A DNA stretch of 11,724 bases from Lachnospiraceae bacterium (GCA_900755865.1 CAAEHZ010000481.1:1-11724), one strand, 5' to 3'; numbered from the stretch's first letter, positions 1 to 8,007 are shown. Notes: generated by a model not told the origin, from the sequence alone. Numbers and translations are program-made.

Positions 1-79
1 AATATGGAACTCCGATTGCAGCAAGTCCGCCGCCATCTCCCTTGCCTCTTTCTGCAAGGCCGCATAGCCGAAGTCGTGG
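1..79 (-). other. Segment not colinear with the GH67 gene; possible minus-strand partial coding sequence
   Basis: None of the three forward frames of this stretch resembles the part of GH67 that should precede the downstream fragment, and the GH67 frame has a TAG at 65-67. On the minus strand one frame is open from about 165 down to base 1. Between about 81 and 1 it reads like a real protein, including [19 protein letters not shown] followed by DLLQSEFHI, with about three quarters of codons ending in G or C, richer than the neighbouring genes. A His-Asp after small residues and then an amphipathic helix would suit the C-terminal end of an alpha/beta-hydrolase, but that is only a guess. I do not recognise the family. 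The overlap of this frame with positions 83-165 is antisense to well-supported GH67 sequence and is not counted as coding. Confidence 0.35.
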
Positions 80-1396
80 GCACCGCTGGAGCTGGGCGGT
101 CCGGACAGCGCTGACCCCTTATCGGAGGAGGTCAGAAGCTGGTGGAAGGAAAAGATTGCAGAGGTTTACAGGGAGGTGCCCCTGCTGGGTGGATTCCTTG
201 TAAAGGCGGATTCCGAGGGGCGCCCCGGCCCTTTTACCTATGGCAGAACTCAGGCGGACGGTGCCAATATGCTGGCAGATATTTTAAAGCCCTTTGGGGG
301 CTTGCTGATTTGGCGCTGCTTTGTTTACAACTGTACCCAGGACTGGCGGGGTTACAAAACAGACAGAGCGAGAGCCGGGTATGACAATTTTATTGAGATG
401 GACGGGGACTATCATGAGAATGTGATTCTGCAAATTAAAAACGGCCCCATGGATTTCCAGATCAGGGAGCCGGTTTCCCCTCTGCTGGGCGGTCTGGAAA
501 AGACAAACCAGATGCTTGAGGTACAGGTGGCACAGGAATATACCGGGCAGCAGATAGATGTCTGCTTCCTGATTCCGCTGTTTGAAGAGGTCCTAAAGTT
601 CCATACATATTGCCGGAAGGAACAGGATACGGTGGCAGATATTATCAGCGGCAGAACCTTTGGCAACAAAAATACCGGAATTGCGGCAGTCTGCAATACC
701 GGAGCGGACTGGAACTGGACGGGCTCCTGTCTGGCGGCGGCAAACTTTTATGGATTTGGCAGACTGGCATTTTCCACCGCTCTTTCTGCAGAGGAAATCG
801 CGGAGGAATGGATCCGCCTTTCTCTTTCTAATGAAAAACAAGTGGTGGATGAGGTAAAACAGATTTTGTTACAGTCCAGAAGCACCTATGAGAAGTATAC
901 CTGTCCGCTGGGAATTGGCTGGATGGTGACGCCGAATACCCATTATGGCTGCAGCGTGGATGGATATGAGTATTCCAGATGGGGAACCTATCACAGGGCA
1001 GACCATCTGGGGCTTGGAGTGGACAGAAGCAGCAGGGGAACCGGATACGCCGGACAGTACAGGGAACCCAATGCGTCCATGTATGACAAGCCGGAAAGCT
1101 GTCCGGAGGAGCTTCTGCTGTTCTTCCATCATATGTCCTATACCTGGCGGTTAAAGAGCGGAAAGACCATTTTGCAGCATATTTATGACACGCATTTTGA
1201 GGGCGTGGAGGAAGCGGAAAAAATGCAGGCAGCGTGGGAAAGACTGGAAGGAAAAATTCCGGAGGAGGACTGGAAGAACGGGAAGGAACGTTTTGAAAGG
1301 CAGCTTGTCAATGCAAGAGAATGGCGGGATCAGGTGAATTCCTATTTTTACAGAAAGAGCGGCATTGGGGATGAAAAGGGCAGGAAGATTTATTAA
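80..1396 (+). CDS. Alpha-glucuronidase, GH67 family, 5'-truncated (C-terminal two thirds)
   Basis: GH67 enzymes remove (4-O-methyl)-D-glucuronic acid from the non-reducing end of xylo-oligosaccharides, usually in the cytoplasm. The frame reads APLELGG, then a [13 protein letters not shown] segment, [15 protein letters not shown] and [14 protein letters not shown], the hallmark barrel strands of the family. The general acid Glu is the GAG at 215-217. The two general bases are Asp at 452-454 (GPMDFQ) and Glu at 536-538 (QEYTGQQ). Their spacing of 79 and 28 residues is what I recall for the Geobacillus enzyme (E285, D364, E392). The C-terminus ends in [17 protein letters not shown], also typical. 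About 438 residues remain, against roughly 680 for the family, so the N-terminal domain and first barrel strands are missing. The similarity stops near 80 and an in-frame TAG lies at 65-67. The GTG at 176 is open but would start inside the barrel, so it is not a credible start. As it stands the fragment should be inactive unless the break is an assembly artefact. It is followed 51 nt later by the GH2 gene, probably in one transcript. Confidence 0.9.
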   Translation, partial: APLELGGPDSADPLSEEVRSWWKEKIAEVYREVPLLGGFLVKADSEGRPGPFTYGRTQADGANMLADILKPFGGLLIWRCFVYNCTQDWRGYKTDRARAGYDNFIEMDGDYHENVILQIKNGPMDFQIREPVSPLLGGLEKTNQMLEVQVAQEYTGQQIDVCFLIPLFEEVLKFHTYCRKEQDTVADIISGRTFGNKNTGIAAVCNTGADWNWTGSCLAAANFYGFGRLAFSTALSAEEIAEEWIRLSLSNEKQVVDEVKQILLQSRSTYEKYTCPLGIGWMVTPNTHYGCSVDGYEYSRWGTYHRADHLGLGVDRSSRGTGYAGQYREPNASMYDKPESCPEELLLFFHHMSYTWRLKSGKTILQHIYDTHFEGVEEAEKMQAAWERLEGKIPEEDWKNGKERFERQLVNAREWRDQVNSYFYRKSGIGDEKGRKIY

Positions 1397-1447
1397 AGCG
1401 TAAGTGGGAAACAGAAAAACCGCAGCGAGAGAATAAGGAGAGAGGGC

Positions 1448-4400
1448 ATGGGGGCAGACAGAGTTAATTTTGAGGATGGATGGAGTTTTTTGCAGACAGG
1501 GTTACATGTTACCATGGCGGAGGCAGAGAGCGCAGCGGCACGCTTTGTACCGGTGGAGCTGCCCCATGACTGGCTGATTGGAGATGTCAGAAATCTTTAT
1601 CTGGATAGCTGCGGCTGGTATCGGAAGAGCTTTTTCTGGCAGGGAGAAGACGCTGCTGTTCTTCTGGGGTTCGACGGAGTTTATATGGACTGTACTGTTT
1701 ATGTAAACGGAACCCGTATCGGGGACTGGAAATACGGATATTCCTCTTTCCATATGGACATCACCCGGGCGCTTCGCCCGGGAGAAAATAAGATTCTGGT
1801 ACAGGTGCGTTTTCAGGCACCCAACAGCAGATGGTATTCCGGTGCCGGAATTTACCGGAGCGTCTGGCTGAAAACCTGCGGAGAAAGCTATCTGACTGAG
1901 GATGGAACTTATGTACAGACAAGGCAGTCGGGAGAGGATTTTTTACTGGAAGCCCAGACGGAGATTGCCTTTACCGGAGAACAGAAGGACTGCTACTTAA
2001 ATTACCTTTTGAAAAAGGACGGGAAAACGGTGCAGGAGGCTGGCAGGGCAGTGCCCGCCTGGCAGGAGGAAAAGCAGAGCTGGCAGGGAGAAGTGTCTGC
2101 AAGGGTAGAGAAACCGGAGCGGTGGAGTATCGAAAAACCGGAATGTTATACACTTTCGGTGGAGCTTTATGATAAAGAATCGGAAGAAAAATTGGATTCT
2201 CAGGAGCTGACCATTGGCTTCCGCACTATGGAATTTACTACGGACAGAGGCTTTTTCCTGAATGGAGAGCCGGTAAAATTAAACGGCGTCTGTGAACATC
2301 ATGATTTCGGGTGTCTGGGGGCGGCATTTCATGTGCCAGCCATGAGGAGAAAGCTTTCGATTTTAAAAAAGATGGGCTGCAATGCCATCCGCACCAGCCA
2401 CAATATGCCGGCAAGGGAAGTTATGGAGCTGGCAGACAGTATGGGCTTTCTGGTGCTGGATGAAGCCTTTGATATGTGGGAGCGGTCAAAAACAACCTAT
2501 GATTATGCCAGATTTTTCGGAGAGTGGCATGAAAGGGATGTGGAAAGCTGGATAAAGCGGGACAGGAATCATCCCAGCCTTTTGATGTGGTCCATCGGAA
2601 ATGAAATTTACGATACCCATGCAGACGAGCACGGGCAGGATATCACAAGGGAGCTGATTCGCTGCGTGCGTAAATATGACCCTTATGAGAATGCGCCAAT
2701 TACCATCGGTTCCAATTATATGCCCTGGGAAAATGCGAGAAAATGTGCGGATATCGTAAAGTATGCGGGCTATAATTACGGAGAAAAGTATTATGCGGCA
2801 CAGCATGAGGAACACCCGGACTGGATTATGTATGGCAGTGAAACGGCATCCATTGTGCAGAGCAGGGGCGTTTACCGGTTCCCGTTAAGCCAGTCTGTAC
2901 TGGCGGATGAGGATGAACAGTGCTCGGCACTGGGAAATGCTACTACAAGCTGGGGGGCAAGAAGCTGGGAAAAGTGCCTGACAGACCACAGGGACGCGCC
3001 CTTTATGCTGGGACAGTTTTTATGGAGCGGCTTTGACTATATTGGAGAGCCCACCCCTTACCATACAAAAAACAGCTATTTCGGTCAGATAGACACGGCG
3101 GGATTTCCAAAGGATGCCTGTTATGTTTTTCAGGCAGAATGGACAGATGCAAAGAAAGCACCCATGGTACATCTTTTTCCCTACTGGGATTTTAATCCGG
3201 GGCAGAGGATTGATGTGCGCGCCTGCACCAACGGAGCGGCGGTGGAGCTTTTTGTAAACGGCGTTTCTCAGGGAAGGCAGGAAATTGATCATGTTCACGG
3301 AAAGAAGCTGTTAGGGGACTGGAATGTGGCGTATGTGCCGGGAGAGATTACGGCAGTTGCTTATGACGAAAAAGGCATGGAAATTGCAAGAGAGAGCCAC
3401 AGAAGCTTTTCGGACAGCAAAAGAGTTGTTTTGAAGGCGGATAAAACAACGCTTCTGGCAGATGGCAGGGATTTGTGCTTTGTGACGGTGGAAACGGAGG
3501 ATGCCCTTGGAAATCCGGTGGAAAATGCTTCGGATTATGTAAAGGTAACTTTAAGCGGTCCCGGCAGAATACTGGGAATGGACAACGGGGACAGCACGGA
3601 TATGGACCAGTATAAAACCACTGTGCGGAAGCTCTTTAACGGAAAGCTTCTGATTGTGGCTGGCAGCAGCGGGGAGGCAGGAGAAATCTGCCTGACGGTG
3701 TCAGGACGGGGACTGGAAAGTGCCAGTCTGGTGCTGACTGCCTGCGGAGGGGAAGGTATCCTGAAAAAGGAAGGATTTCTGGAAGACTGCAGGAAGTTAC
3801 ATTCTGAAAATGGTGTTGCAGAATTTCCGGACAGGGTGCCGATTCGGAAGCTGGAACTCATTGCTGCGGAGGGACAGAAGATTACTCCGGAGAAAAAGGA
3901 ACTGGCGATACAGGCGGTGCTTTATCCCCGGAATACCACGGATAATCACCTTTCCTGGCAGGTGGTAAACAGTGCCGGAATCCCGGTGGGCTTTGCCAGG
4001 GTGGAAGAGCTTCCGGGGCAGGATGGAAAACGGGCGAAGATTACCGCTCTGGCAGACGGCAGCTTTTATGTGCGCTGTATGGCGGGAGAGGGAGAAAAGG
4101 TACGGGTCATTTCCCAGTTGGAGCTTTCCGCAGAAGGGCTGGGGCAGGCATTTTTAAATCCCTATGAGTTTGTGTCAGCGGGGCTGTTTACGCAGACGAT
4201 TGGAGAAATTACCAACGGAAATGAAAAGGGAATTGCCACGGCAAGGGACGGCGCAAGCGGTGTCGTCTATGAAAAGGTGGATTTCGGCGCTTTCGGTTCC
4301 GATGAAATAACATTGCCGGTTTTTGCCCTGTCGGATGAACTGTATCAGATAGAAATGTGGCTGGGAGTGCCCGGCAGAGAGGGAAGCAGGCTGCTCTGTG

Positions 4401-4918
4401 AACTGCCTTATCAGAAGCCGTCCATCTGGAATGTGTACCAGGAGGAAACCTATCATTTGCCGGAACGGATAAAGGGAATTGCTGCTATCGGATTTGTCAT
4501 GCACGCCAAGGTACATTTAAAGGGCTTCAGCTTCCGGTATCAGGAGAAGGCTTTTTCATATCTGACAGGAGCGGATGCAGACCGGATATACGGGGACAGC
4601 TTCCGGGTAGAAGGAACAACGGTAAGAGAGATTGGAAACAATGTCACGCTGGAATATGGAGATATGGATTTTGGCGAGGCGGGAGCCTGTAAAGTAACGG
4701 TTTATGGCAATACGCCCCTTGCAGTCAATACCATCCATATTCACTTTACAAACGAAGCGGGCGAAACGGTAAACCGGATTCTGGAATTTCAGGGAAATCA
4801 GGAAAAGCAGCTTCAGGAGCAGGAATTTGCAATAGAACCTGTCCGCGGAAAGGGAAAGCTGGAATTGATTTTCCTGCCGGGAAGCTGTTTTGATTTTGGG
4901 GCGATTCGGTTTGCGTAG
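1448..4918 (+). CDS. Multidomain GH2 glycosidase, beta-galactosidase-like, with C-terminal binding-type domains
   Basis: A retaining exo-beta-glycosidase of 1156 residues without a signal peptide or lipobox, so probably cytoplasmic. From the N-terminus: a GH2 sugar-binding jelly roll (about 1-145, with LPHDW at 38-42 and SRWYSGAGIYR at 127-137); a GH2 Ig-like domain (about 146-258); the TIM barrel (about 260-560) starting at GFFLNGEPVKLNGVCEHHD, with RTSHN at 315-319, the acid/base Glu386 in SIGNE and the nucleophile Glu465 in YGSET; a DUF4982-like domain (about 563-640); a further GH2 C-terminal Ig-like domain (about 655-763); a Big_2-like region (about 795-893); and two beta-rich regions (about 900-1030 and 1040-1156). 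The last resembles a CBM6-type module ending in LPGSCFDFGAIRF. AAGGAG at 1435-1440 sits 7 nt before the ATG. Both catalytic Glu residues are present. The exact sugar (galactoside, glucuronide, arabinoside or another) cannot be read from sequence. Neighbouring GH67 and importer genes suggest a role on imported plant hemicellulose oligosaccharides. The GH2 call is firm; the substrate is inferred. Confidence 0.9.
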   Translation: MGADRVNFEDGWSFLQTGLHVTMAEAESAAARFVPVELPHDWLIGDVRNLYLDSCGWYRKSFFWQGEDAAVLLGFDGVYMDCTVYVNGTRIGDWKYGYSSFHMDITRALRPGENKILVQVRFQAPNSRWYSGAGIYRSVWLKTCGESYLTEDGTYVQTRQSGEDFLLEAQTEIAFTGEQKDCYLNYLLKKDGKTVQEAGRAVPAWQEEKQSWQGEVSARVEKPERWSIEKPECYTLSVELYDKESEEKLDSQELTIGFRTMEFTTDRGFFLNGEPVKLNGVCEHHDFGCLGAAFHVPAMRRKLSILKKMGCNAIRTSHNMPAREVMELADSMGFLVLDEAFDMWERSKTTYDYARFFGEWHERDVESWIKRDRNHPSLLMWSIGNEIYDTHADEHGQDITRELIRCVRKYDPYENAPITIGSNYMPWENARKCADIVKYAGYNYGEKYYAAQHEEHPDWIMYGSETASIVQSRGVYRFPLSQSVLADEDEQCSALGNATTSWGARSWEKCLTDHRDAPFMLGQFLWSGFDYIGEPTPYHTKNSYFGQIDTAGFPKDACYVFQAEWTDAKKAPMVHLFPYWDFNPGQRIDVRACTNGAAVELFVNGVSQGRQEIDHVHGKKLLGDWNVAYVPGEITAVAYDEKGMEIARESHRSFSDSKRVVLKADKTTLLADGRDLCFVTVETEDALGNPVENASDYVKVTLSGPGRILGMDNGDSTDMDQYKTTVRKLFNGKLLIVAGSSGEAGEICLTVSGRGLESASLVLTACGGEGILKKEGFLEDCRKLHSENGVAEFPDRVPIRKLELIAAEGQKITPEKKELAIQAVLYPRNTTDNHLSWQVVNSAGIPVGFARVEELPGQDGKRAKITALADGSFYVRCMAGEGEKVRVISQLELSAEGLGQAFLNPYEFVSAGLFTQTIGEITNGNEKGIATARDGASGVVYEKVDFGAFGSDEITLPVFALSDELYQIEMWLGVPGREGSRLLCELPYQKPSIWNVYQEETYHLPERIKGIAAIGFVMHAKVHLKGFSFRYQEKAFSYLTGADADRIYGDSFRVEGTTVREIGNNVTLEYGDMDFGEAGACKVTVYGNTPLAVNTIHIHFTNEAGETVNRILEFQGNQEKQLQEQEFAIEPVRGKGKLELIFLPGSCFDFGAIRFA
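1764..1782 (+). repeat. Perfect all-GC 8-bp inverted repeat inside the GH2 gene
   Basis: CCCGGGCG at 1764-1771 is separated by CTT from its exact complement CGCCCGGG at 1775-1782. It lies in the codons for the turn T-R-A-L-R-P-G (about residues 106-112) of the GH2 sugar-binding domain. The arms are pure G/C although the surrounding gene is near 50% GC. No T-run follows, so it is not a standard terminator. It may be chance from Arg/Pro/Gly codons or may form a stable mRNA hairpin early in the message. Confidence 0.7.
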
Positions 4919-4930
4919 GGTGATGCTTCA

Positions 4931-5890
4931 TTATCCCTTATCATGCATCTGGGAGTGGTACAGGCTTCTGTATTCTGAAGGAGTGCAGCCCTTCAGCCGC
5001 TTAAAGGTTCTGTTGAAGGTGGACAGGCTGGAAAAGCCGGACTGGAGGGCAACCTCTGTAATGGAGGTGCCGGGCTTCATCAAAAGCGTTTCTGCTGATT
5101 TAATTCTTTTATAACAAAGGTAATCATAAAAGTGGTATCCGGTACATTGCTTAAAAAGTCTGGAAAAATGGAACTTGGAAAATCCCGCAACATCTGCAAC
5201 AGATTCCAGAGATAAATCCTCTGCATAGTGTTCATCCAGATAATCAAAAACGGAATTAAATTTCTGAATCAAATCTTCTCTTCTGCCATCGCCGGACTGT
5301 CCGGCAGAGGAATCGGTTTCCTGAGAAATCCTGTATTTTACATAATTTACGAAAAAGGTCATCAATTTGGAATAAACCAGCATTTCTCTCAGACTGTCAT
5401 TCTGGAAGTAGTCCCTGCAAAGCTGCGCTACCAAATCATATTCCTCCGCATAAATGGGGCGGCAGGTGCTTTTATTGATTAAAATCGGCTGTGCCAGATA
5501 AGAGGTCAGGTAGGAAAAGCCTCTGATTCCGGAGAGCAGGCTGAAATCAAAGAGATAAATCAGACGTCTGCCTGTTGGAGGGGCAATCAGATGGTGCAGT
5601 TCACCCCCCGGAATAATGAAAATATCACCGGGAACCAGTTCGTAGGTAGTCTGCCCGACAATGACGGTATAGCCGTTTTCCAGAGGGATAATCATTTCAA
5701 TGGCAGTATGCCAGTGGGTTGCGTATTCGGAAGGCTCGTCATTTAACCAGAACCGGACAGTGGAACCGGGGAGATATCCCACGGATTCGGAATTACCGTC
5801 GACCATTCTGGCATAGTGATTTTCCGATTGCTGCTGTTTATACTTTTTTAAAAGGACCTCATCCAGAGGATAAAGAGTTGTACTGTCCAT
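4931..5890 (-). CDS. AraC-family transcriptional regulator with N-terminal cupin sensor domain
   Basis: A 319-residue cytoplasmic DNA-binding regulator. The N-terminal half (about 40-160) carries an AraC-type cupin: HWHTAIEMIIPLENGYTVIV (59-78), a VPGDIFIIPGGELHHL strand pair (86-101) and its metal/ligand-side His residues. The C-terminal 100 residues hold two helix-turn-helix motifs: the first about 227-246 (SVADVAGFSKFHFSRLFK), the second about 277-297, followed by the family signature FNRTFKRLKGCTPSEYR (292-308). The ATG at 5888-5890 is preferred because AAGGAG lies 11 nt upstream (complement of 5902-5907). The frame stays open up to 5977 but that extension is a Phe/Leu/Ile-rich translation of AT-rich leader without its own ribosome site. 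It is divergent from the ABC importer operon and convergent with GH2, so it likely controls the importer and perhaps the glycosidases in response to an imported sugar. That role is inferred from position and family. Confidence 0.93.
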   Translation of the reverse strand: MDSTTLYPLDEVLLKKYKQQQSENHYARMVDGNSESVGYLPGSTVRFWLNDEPSEYATHWHTAIEMIIPLENGYTVIVGQTTYELVPGDIFIIPGGELHHLIAPPTGRRLIYLFDFSLLSGIRGFSYLTSYLAQPILINKSTCRPIYAEEYDLVAQLCRDYFQNDSLREMLVYSKLMTFFVNYVKYRISQETDSSAGQSGDGRREDLIQKFNSVFDYLDEHYAEDLSLESVADVAGFSKFHFSRLFKQCTGYHFYDYLCYKRIKSAETLLMKPGTSITEVALQSGFSSLSTFNRTFKRLKGCTPSEYRSLYHSQMHDKG

Positions 5891-6013
5891 AGATATTACT
5901 TCTCCTTTAAAATGATGAGCAGAAATTGCGAAAACAAACCAAAAACAAAATATCAAAATAACCAACAAAAACAACATGAATAAACATAAAAGTATCCAAA
6001 ATATCTATATTTC

Positions 6014-6042
6014 ATAATAGCACAAAGAATTTAAAAAGACAA
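6014..6042 (-). promoter_or_regulatory. Sigma-A-type promoter of the AraC-family regulator
   Basis: On the minus strand: -35 TTGTCT (complement of 6037-6042), a 17-nt spacer, and -10 TATTAT (complement of 6014-6019) preceded by TGC, giving an extended -10. Transcription would begin near 6007, leaving a leader of about 117 nt before the ATG at 5890. Both the spacing and hexamers are close to consensus, so basal expression is expected. Confidence 0.6.
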
Positions 6043-6132
6043 TATGCTTAACAAATGAAAAAAAGAACAGAAAAAGAAAGCAATATATGAAAATGTAATG
6101 CGCAATTTTTGATAAGCGAATAAGACAATTCA

Positions 6133-6141
6133 TGCTATAAT
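6133..6141 (+). promoter_or_regulatory. Extended -10 promoter of the ABC importer operon, without a good -35
   Basis: TGCTATAAT places a perfect -10 hexamer (6136-6141) after a TGn extension. At the normal 17-nt spacing (6113-6118) there is no -35-like hexamer; the nearest, TTGATA at 6109-6114, is 21 nt away. Transcription would start near 6148, about 40 nt before the first start codon. A strong -10 with a poor -35 is what an activator-dependent promoter often looks like, consistent with control by the divergent AraC-family protein. Confidence 0.55.
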
Positions 6142-6173
6142 AAAACTATCAACAGCCAAGATAAAAAAATACC

Positions 6174-6180
6174 GGGAGGG
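6174..6180 (+). promoter_or_regulatory. Ribosome binding site that favours a GTG start for permease 1
   Basis: GGGAGGG directly abuts the ATG at 6181, leaving no usable spacer, whereas the in-frame GTG at 6187 lies 6 nt away, near the optimum. GTG (6187) is therefore the more likely start, giving a protein two residues shorter than the ATG version. Confidence 0.6.
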
Positions 6181-6186
6181 ATGAAC

Positions 6187-7134
6187 GTGAAAAAGAAGGA
6201 ACAAGTGGTTCCACAGAACAAGACCGGCTTTGGGGTTTACATGAAACGGTATTGGCAGTTATATGCACTATTGGCTCTGCCGCTCTTGTATTTGCTGGTC
6301 TTTAAGTATGCACCGATGGTGTACATACAGATTGCGTTTAAAAAGTATAGTATTGTACAGAGCGTCTGGAAGATGCCGCTGGCAGGAAATCATGGTTTTG
6401 AATATTTCATCAAGGCATTTAAGAACAAGGACTTTTTACTGGCACTGAGAAATACGCTGACCCTGAACCTGTTGGATTTGGTGATTGGTTTCCCGGCTCC
6501 GATTATATTTGCACTGATATTGAATGAGCTGTGCTTTAAGAGATTCAAGAAGGTGGTTCAGACCATTGCATACATGCCCCATTTCCTTTCCTGGGTCATT
6601 GTATACAGCCTGGCATTACAGCTGTTTGCACCCGGTGAGGGTCTTGTCAATATGATGATTGAAGGGCTCGGCGGAAAATCAATTCCCTTCCTGAATGACC
6701 CGACGCACTGGATTGCTACCTATATCGGTGTCGGCGTATGGCAGAGCTTCGGATGGAACTCCATCGTATATCTGGCAGCCATTGCGGGAATCAACCCGGA
6801 ACTGTATGAGGCAGCAGCGGTGGACGGCGCAGGAAGATTCCGGAAGATGTGGCACATTACATTGCCCGGTATCAAACCTACCATTGTCGTTTTGCTGATT
6901 ATGAGTCTGGGTAACATTTTAGGAAGTGGTTTCGACAGACCTTTCGCATTCCAGAACAATCTGGTTATGAAGGCTGCGGATGTTATTTCTACATATGTAT
7001 ACAGAACAGGTATTAAGGGATTGCAGTTCTCCCTGACAACTGCAGTCGGACTGTTCCAGTCTGTGGTAGGTGTATTCTTCCTGCTGATGGCAAACTGGCT
7101 GTCCAGAAGACTTGGTGAAAGGGGGATTTGGTAA
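6187..7134 (+). CDS. Carbohydrate ABC transporter permease, LplB-like (CUT1 type)
   Basis: An integral membrane permease of about 315 residues that forms half of the channel of a sugar importer. A short Lys-rich cytoplasmic N-terminus (MKKKEQ) leads into about six membrane segments, the first near 24-40 (LYALLALPLLYLLVF). The conserved EAA loop that docks the ATPase is at about 208-228: YEAAAVDGAGRFRKMWHITLPG. The sequence style (RYWQLYALLALPLLYLLVFKYAPM and the SRRLGERGIW end) is that of the LplB group, whose members are often annotated as aldouronate or complex-polysaccharide transport proteins. The start at GTG 6187 follows from the Shine-Dalgarno position; ATG 6181 is the alternative. The stop overlaps the next start (TAATG), implying translational coupling and a fixed ratio with permease 2. 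It is the first gene of the operon behind the extended -10 promoter. Confidence 0.92.
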   Translation: MKKKEQVVPQNKTGFGVYMKRYWQLYALLALPLLYLLVFKYAPMVYIQIAFKKYSIVQSVWKMPLAGNHGFEYFIKAFKNKDFLLALRNTLTLNLLDLVIGFPAPIIFALILNELCFKRFKKVVQTIAYMPHFLSWVIVYSLALQLFAPGEGLVNMMIEGLGGKSIPFLNDPTHWIATYIGVGVWQSFGWNSIVYLAAIAGINPELYEAAAVDGAGRFRKMWHITLPGIKPTIVVLLIMSLGNILGSGFDRPFAFQNNLVMKAADVISTYVYRTGIKGLQFSLTTAVGLFQSVVGVFFLLMANWLSRRLGERGIW

Positions 7135-8006
7135 TGAAGGTAAAATCAACATCTGCCAAAGTGGGTGACTGGATATTTGTCCTGATTTGTGTACTGGTAA
7201 GCATTATCTGCGTAGTGCCTATGTTAAACCTTCTGGCGAAATCCTTAAGCTCTACGGATTATCTGGTCAGAAATGAAATTTACCTCTGGCCGAAGGGCTT
7301 TAACGTAGATGCCTATGCTACAGTTTTGAAGGATCCGAAATACATCAGAGCATTTTTCTGGACGGTATTTCTGACTGCTGTATGTACACTGGTTTCTCTG
7401 ACCATGACAATCCTCTGTGCATACCCGCTGATTTTTGAAAAGTTAAAGGGCAAGGGCTTCATTAACGTATTTATTACCATTACCATGTTCTTTAATGCAG
7501 GTACCATTCCGAACTACCTGCTGATGCAGAAGTTAAAGCTGTTGGATAATCCGCTTGTACTGATTATTCCGAGCTGCTTAAGCGTTTACAACATGATTAT
7601 CATGAGAAGCTTTTTCTACGGCATACCGGACAGCTTAAGGGAATCTGCTGAGATAGATGGTGCAACCTTTTTCCAGATTCTGTTAAAAATTTATGTACCG
7701 CTGTCCAAGCCGGTTATGGCAACGCTGGCACTGTTTTATGCAGTAGGCCGCTGGAATGGATATTCCGATGCTCTGATGTACATGAAGAAGACAGTGTTCT
7801 ATCCGTTACAGCTGCTTCTGTATAATATTCTGAACAATATTAACTCTGTGGAGGTGGCAACCCAGGAAGGGTTCTCCACACCGGGACTTTCGGCATCCTT
7901 AAAGGCGGCGATAGTCATGTTCTCCACGGTGCCTATCCTGTGTATTTATCCGTGGCTCCAGAAATACTTTATCCATGGTGTAACACTGGGAGCAGTAAAG
8001 GAATAA
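7134..8006 (+). CDS. Carbohydrate ABC transporter permease, YtcP-like (CUT1 type)
   Basis: The partner membrane permease, 290 residues, with about six membrane segments beginning at 11-33 (GDWIFVLICVLVSIICVV). The EAA loop is at about 170-190: ESAEIDGATFFQILLKIYVP, then LSKPVMATLALFYAVGRWN. The end YFIHGVTLGAVKE matches the usual C-terminus of this subfamily (FxxGVxxGAxK). The ATG at 7134 shares its A with the TAA of permease 1, and AAAGGGGG (7118-7125) is 8 nt upstream. An in-frame TTG at 7128 is too close to that site to be the start. No ATP-binding subunit is encoded in the operon or elsewhere in the window, so a shared MsmX/UgpC-type ATPase from another locus is expected, as known for Bacillus and Clostridia CUT1 importers. 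Confidence 0.92.
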   Translation: MKVKSTSAKVGDWIFVLICVLVSIICVVPMLNLLAKSLSSTDYLVRNEIYLWPKGFNVDAYATVLKDPKYIRAFFWTVFLTAVCTLVSLTMTILCAYPLIFEKLKGKGFINVFITITMFFNAGTIPNYLLMQKLKLLDNPLVLIIPSCLSVYNMIIMRSFFYGIPDSLRESAEIDGATFFQILLKIYVPLSKPVMATLALFYAVGRWNGYSDALMYMKKTVFYPLQLLLYNILNNINSVEVATQEGFSTPGLSASLKAAIVMFSTVPILCIYPWLQKYFIHGVTLGAVKE

Positions 8007-8007
8007 T

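Noticed and set aside
176..1396. GTG at 176 as the true start of the GH67 protein
   Set aside because: Family-type sequence ([19 protein letters not shown]) continues upstream in the same frame, and starting here would cut the catalytic barrel. No Shine-Dalgarno lies at proper distance.
4922..4949. GATGC/GCATC inverted repeat between the convergent stops as a bidirectional terminator
   Set aside because: The stem is 5 bp with an 18-nt loop and no flanking T-run on either strand.
5891..5977. Hydrophobic N-terminal extension of the AraC regulator, as a membrane anchor
   Set aside because: It is AT-rich leader translated by chance, lacks a ribosome site, and AAGGAG precedes the internal ATG at 5890 instead.
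6110..6127. Catabolite-repression (cre) site near the importer promoter
   Set aside because: Only the AAGCG core agrees; both outer TG and CA ends of the consensus mismatch.
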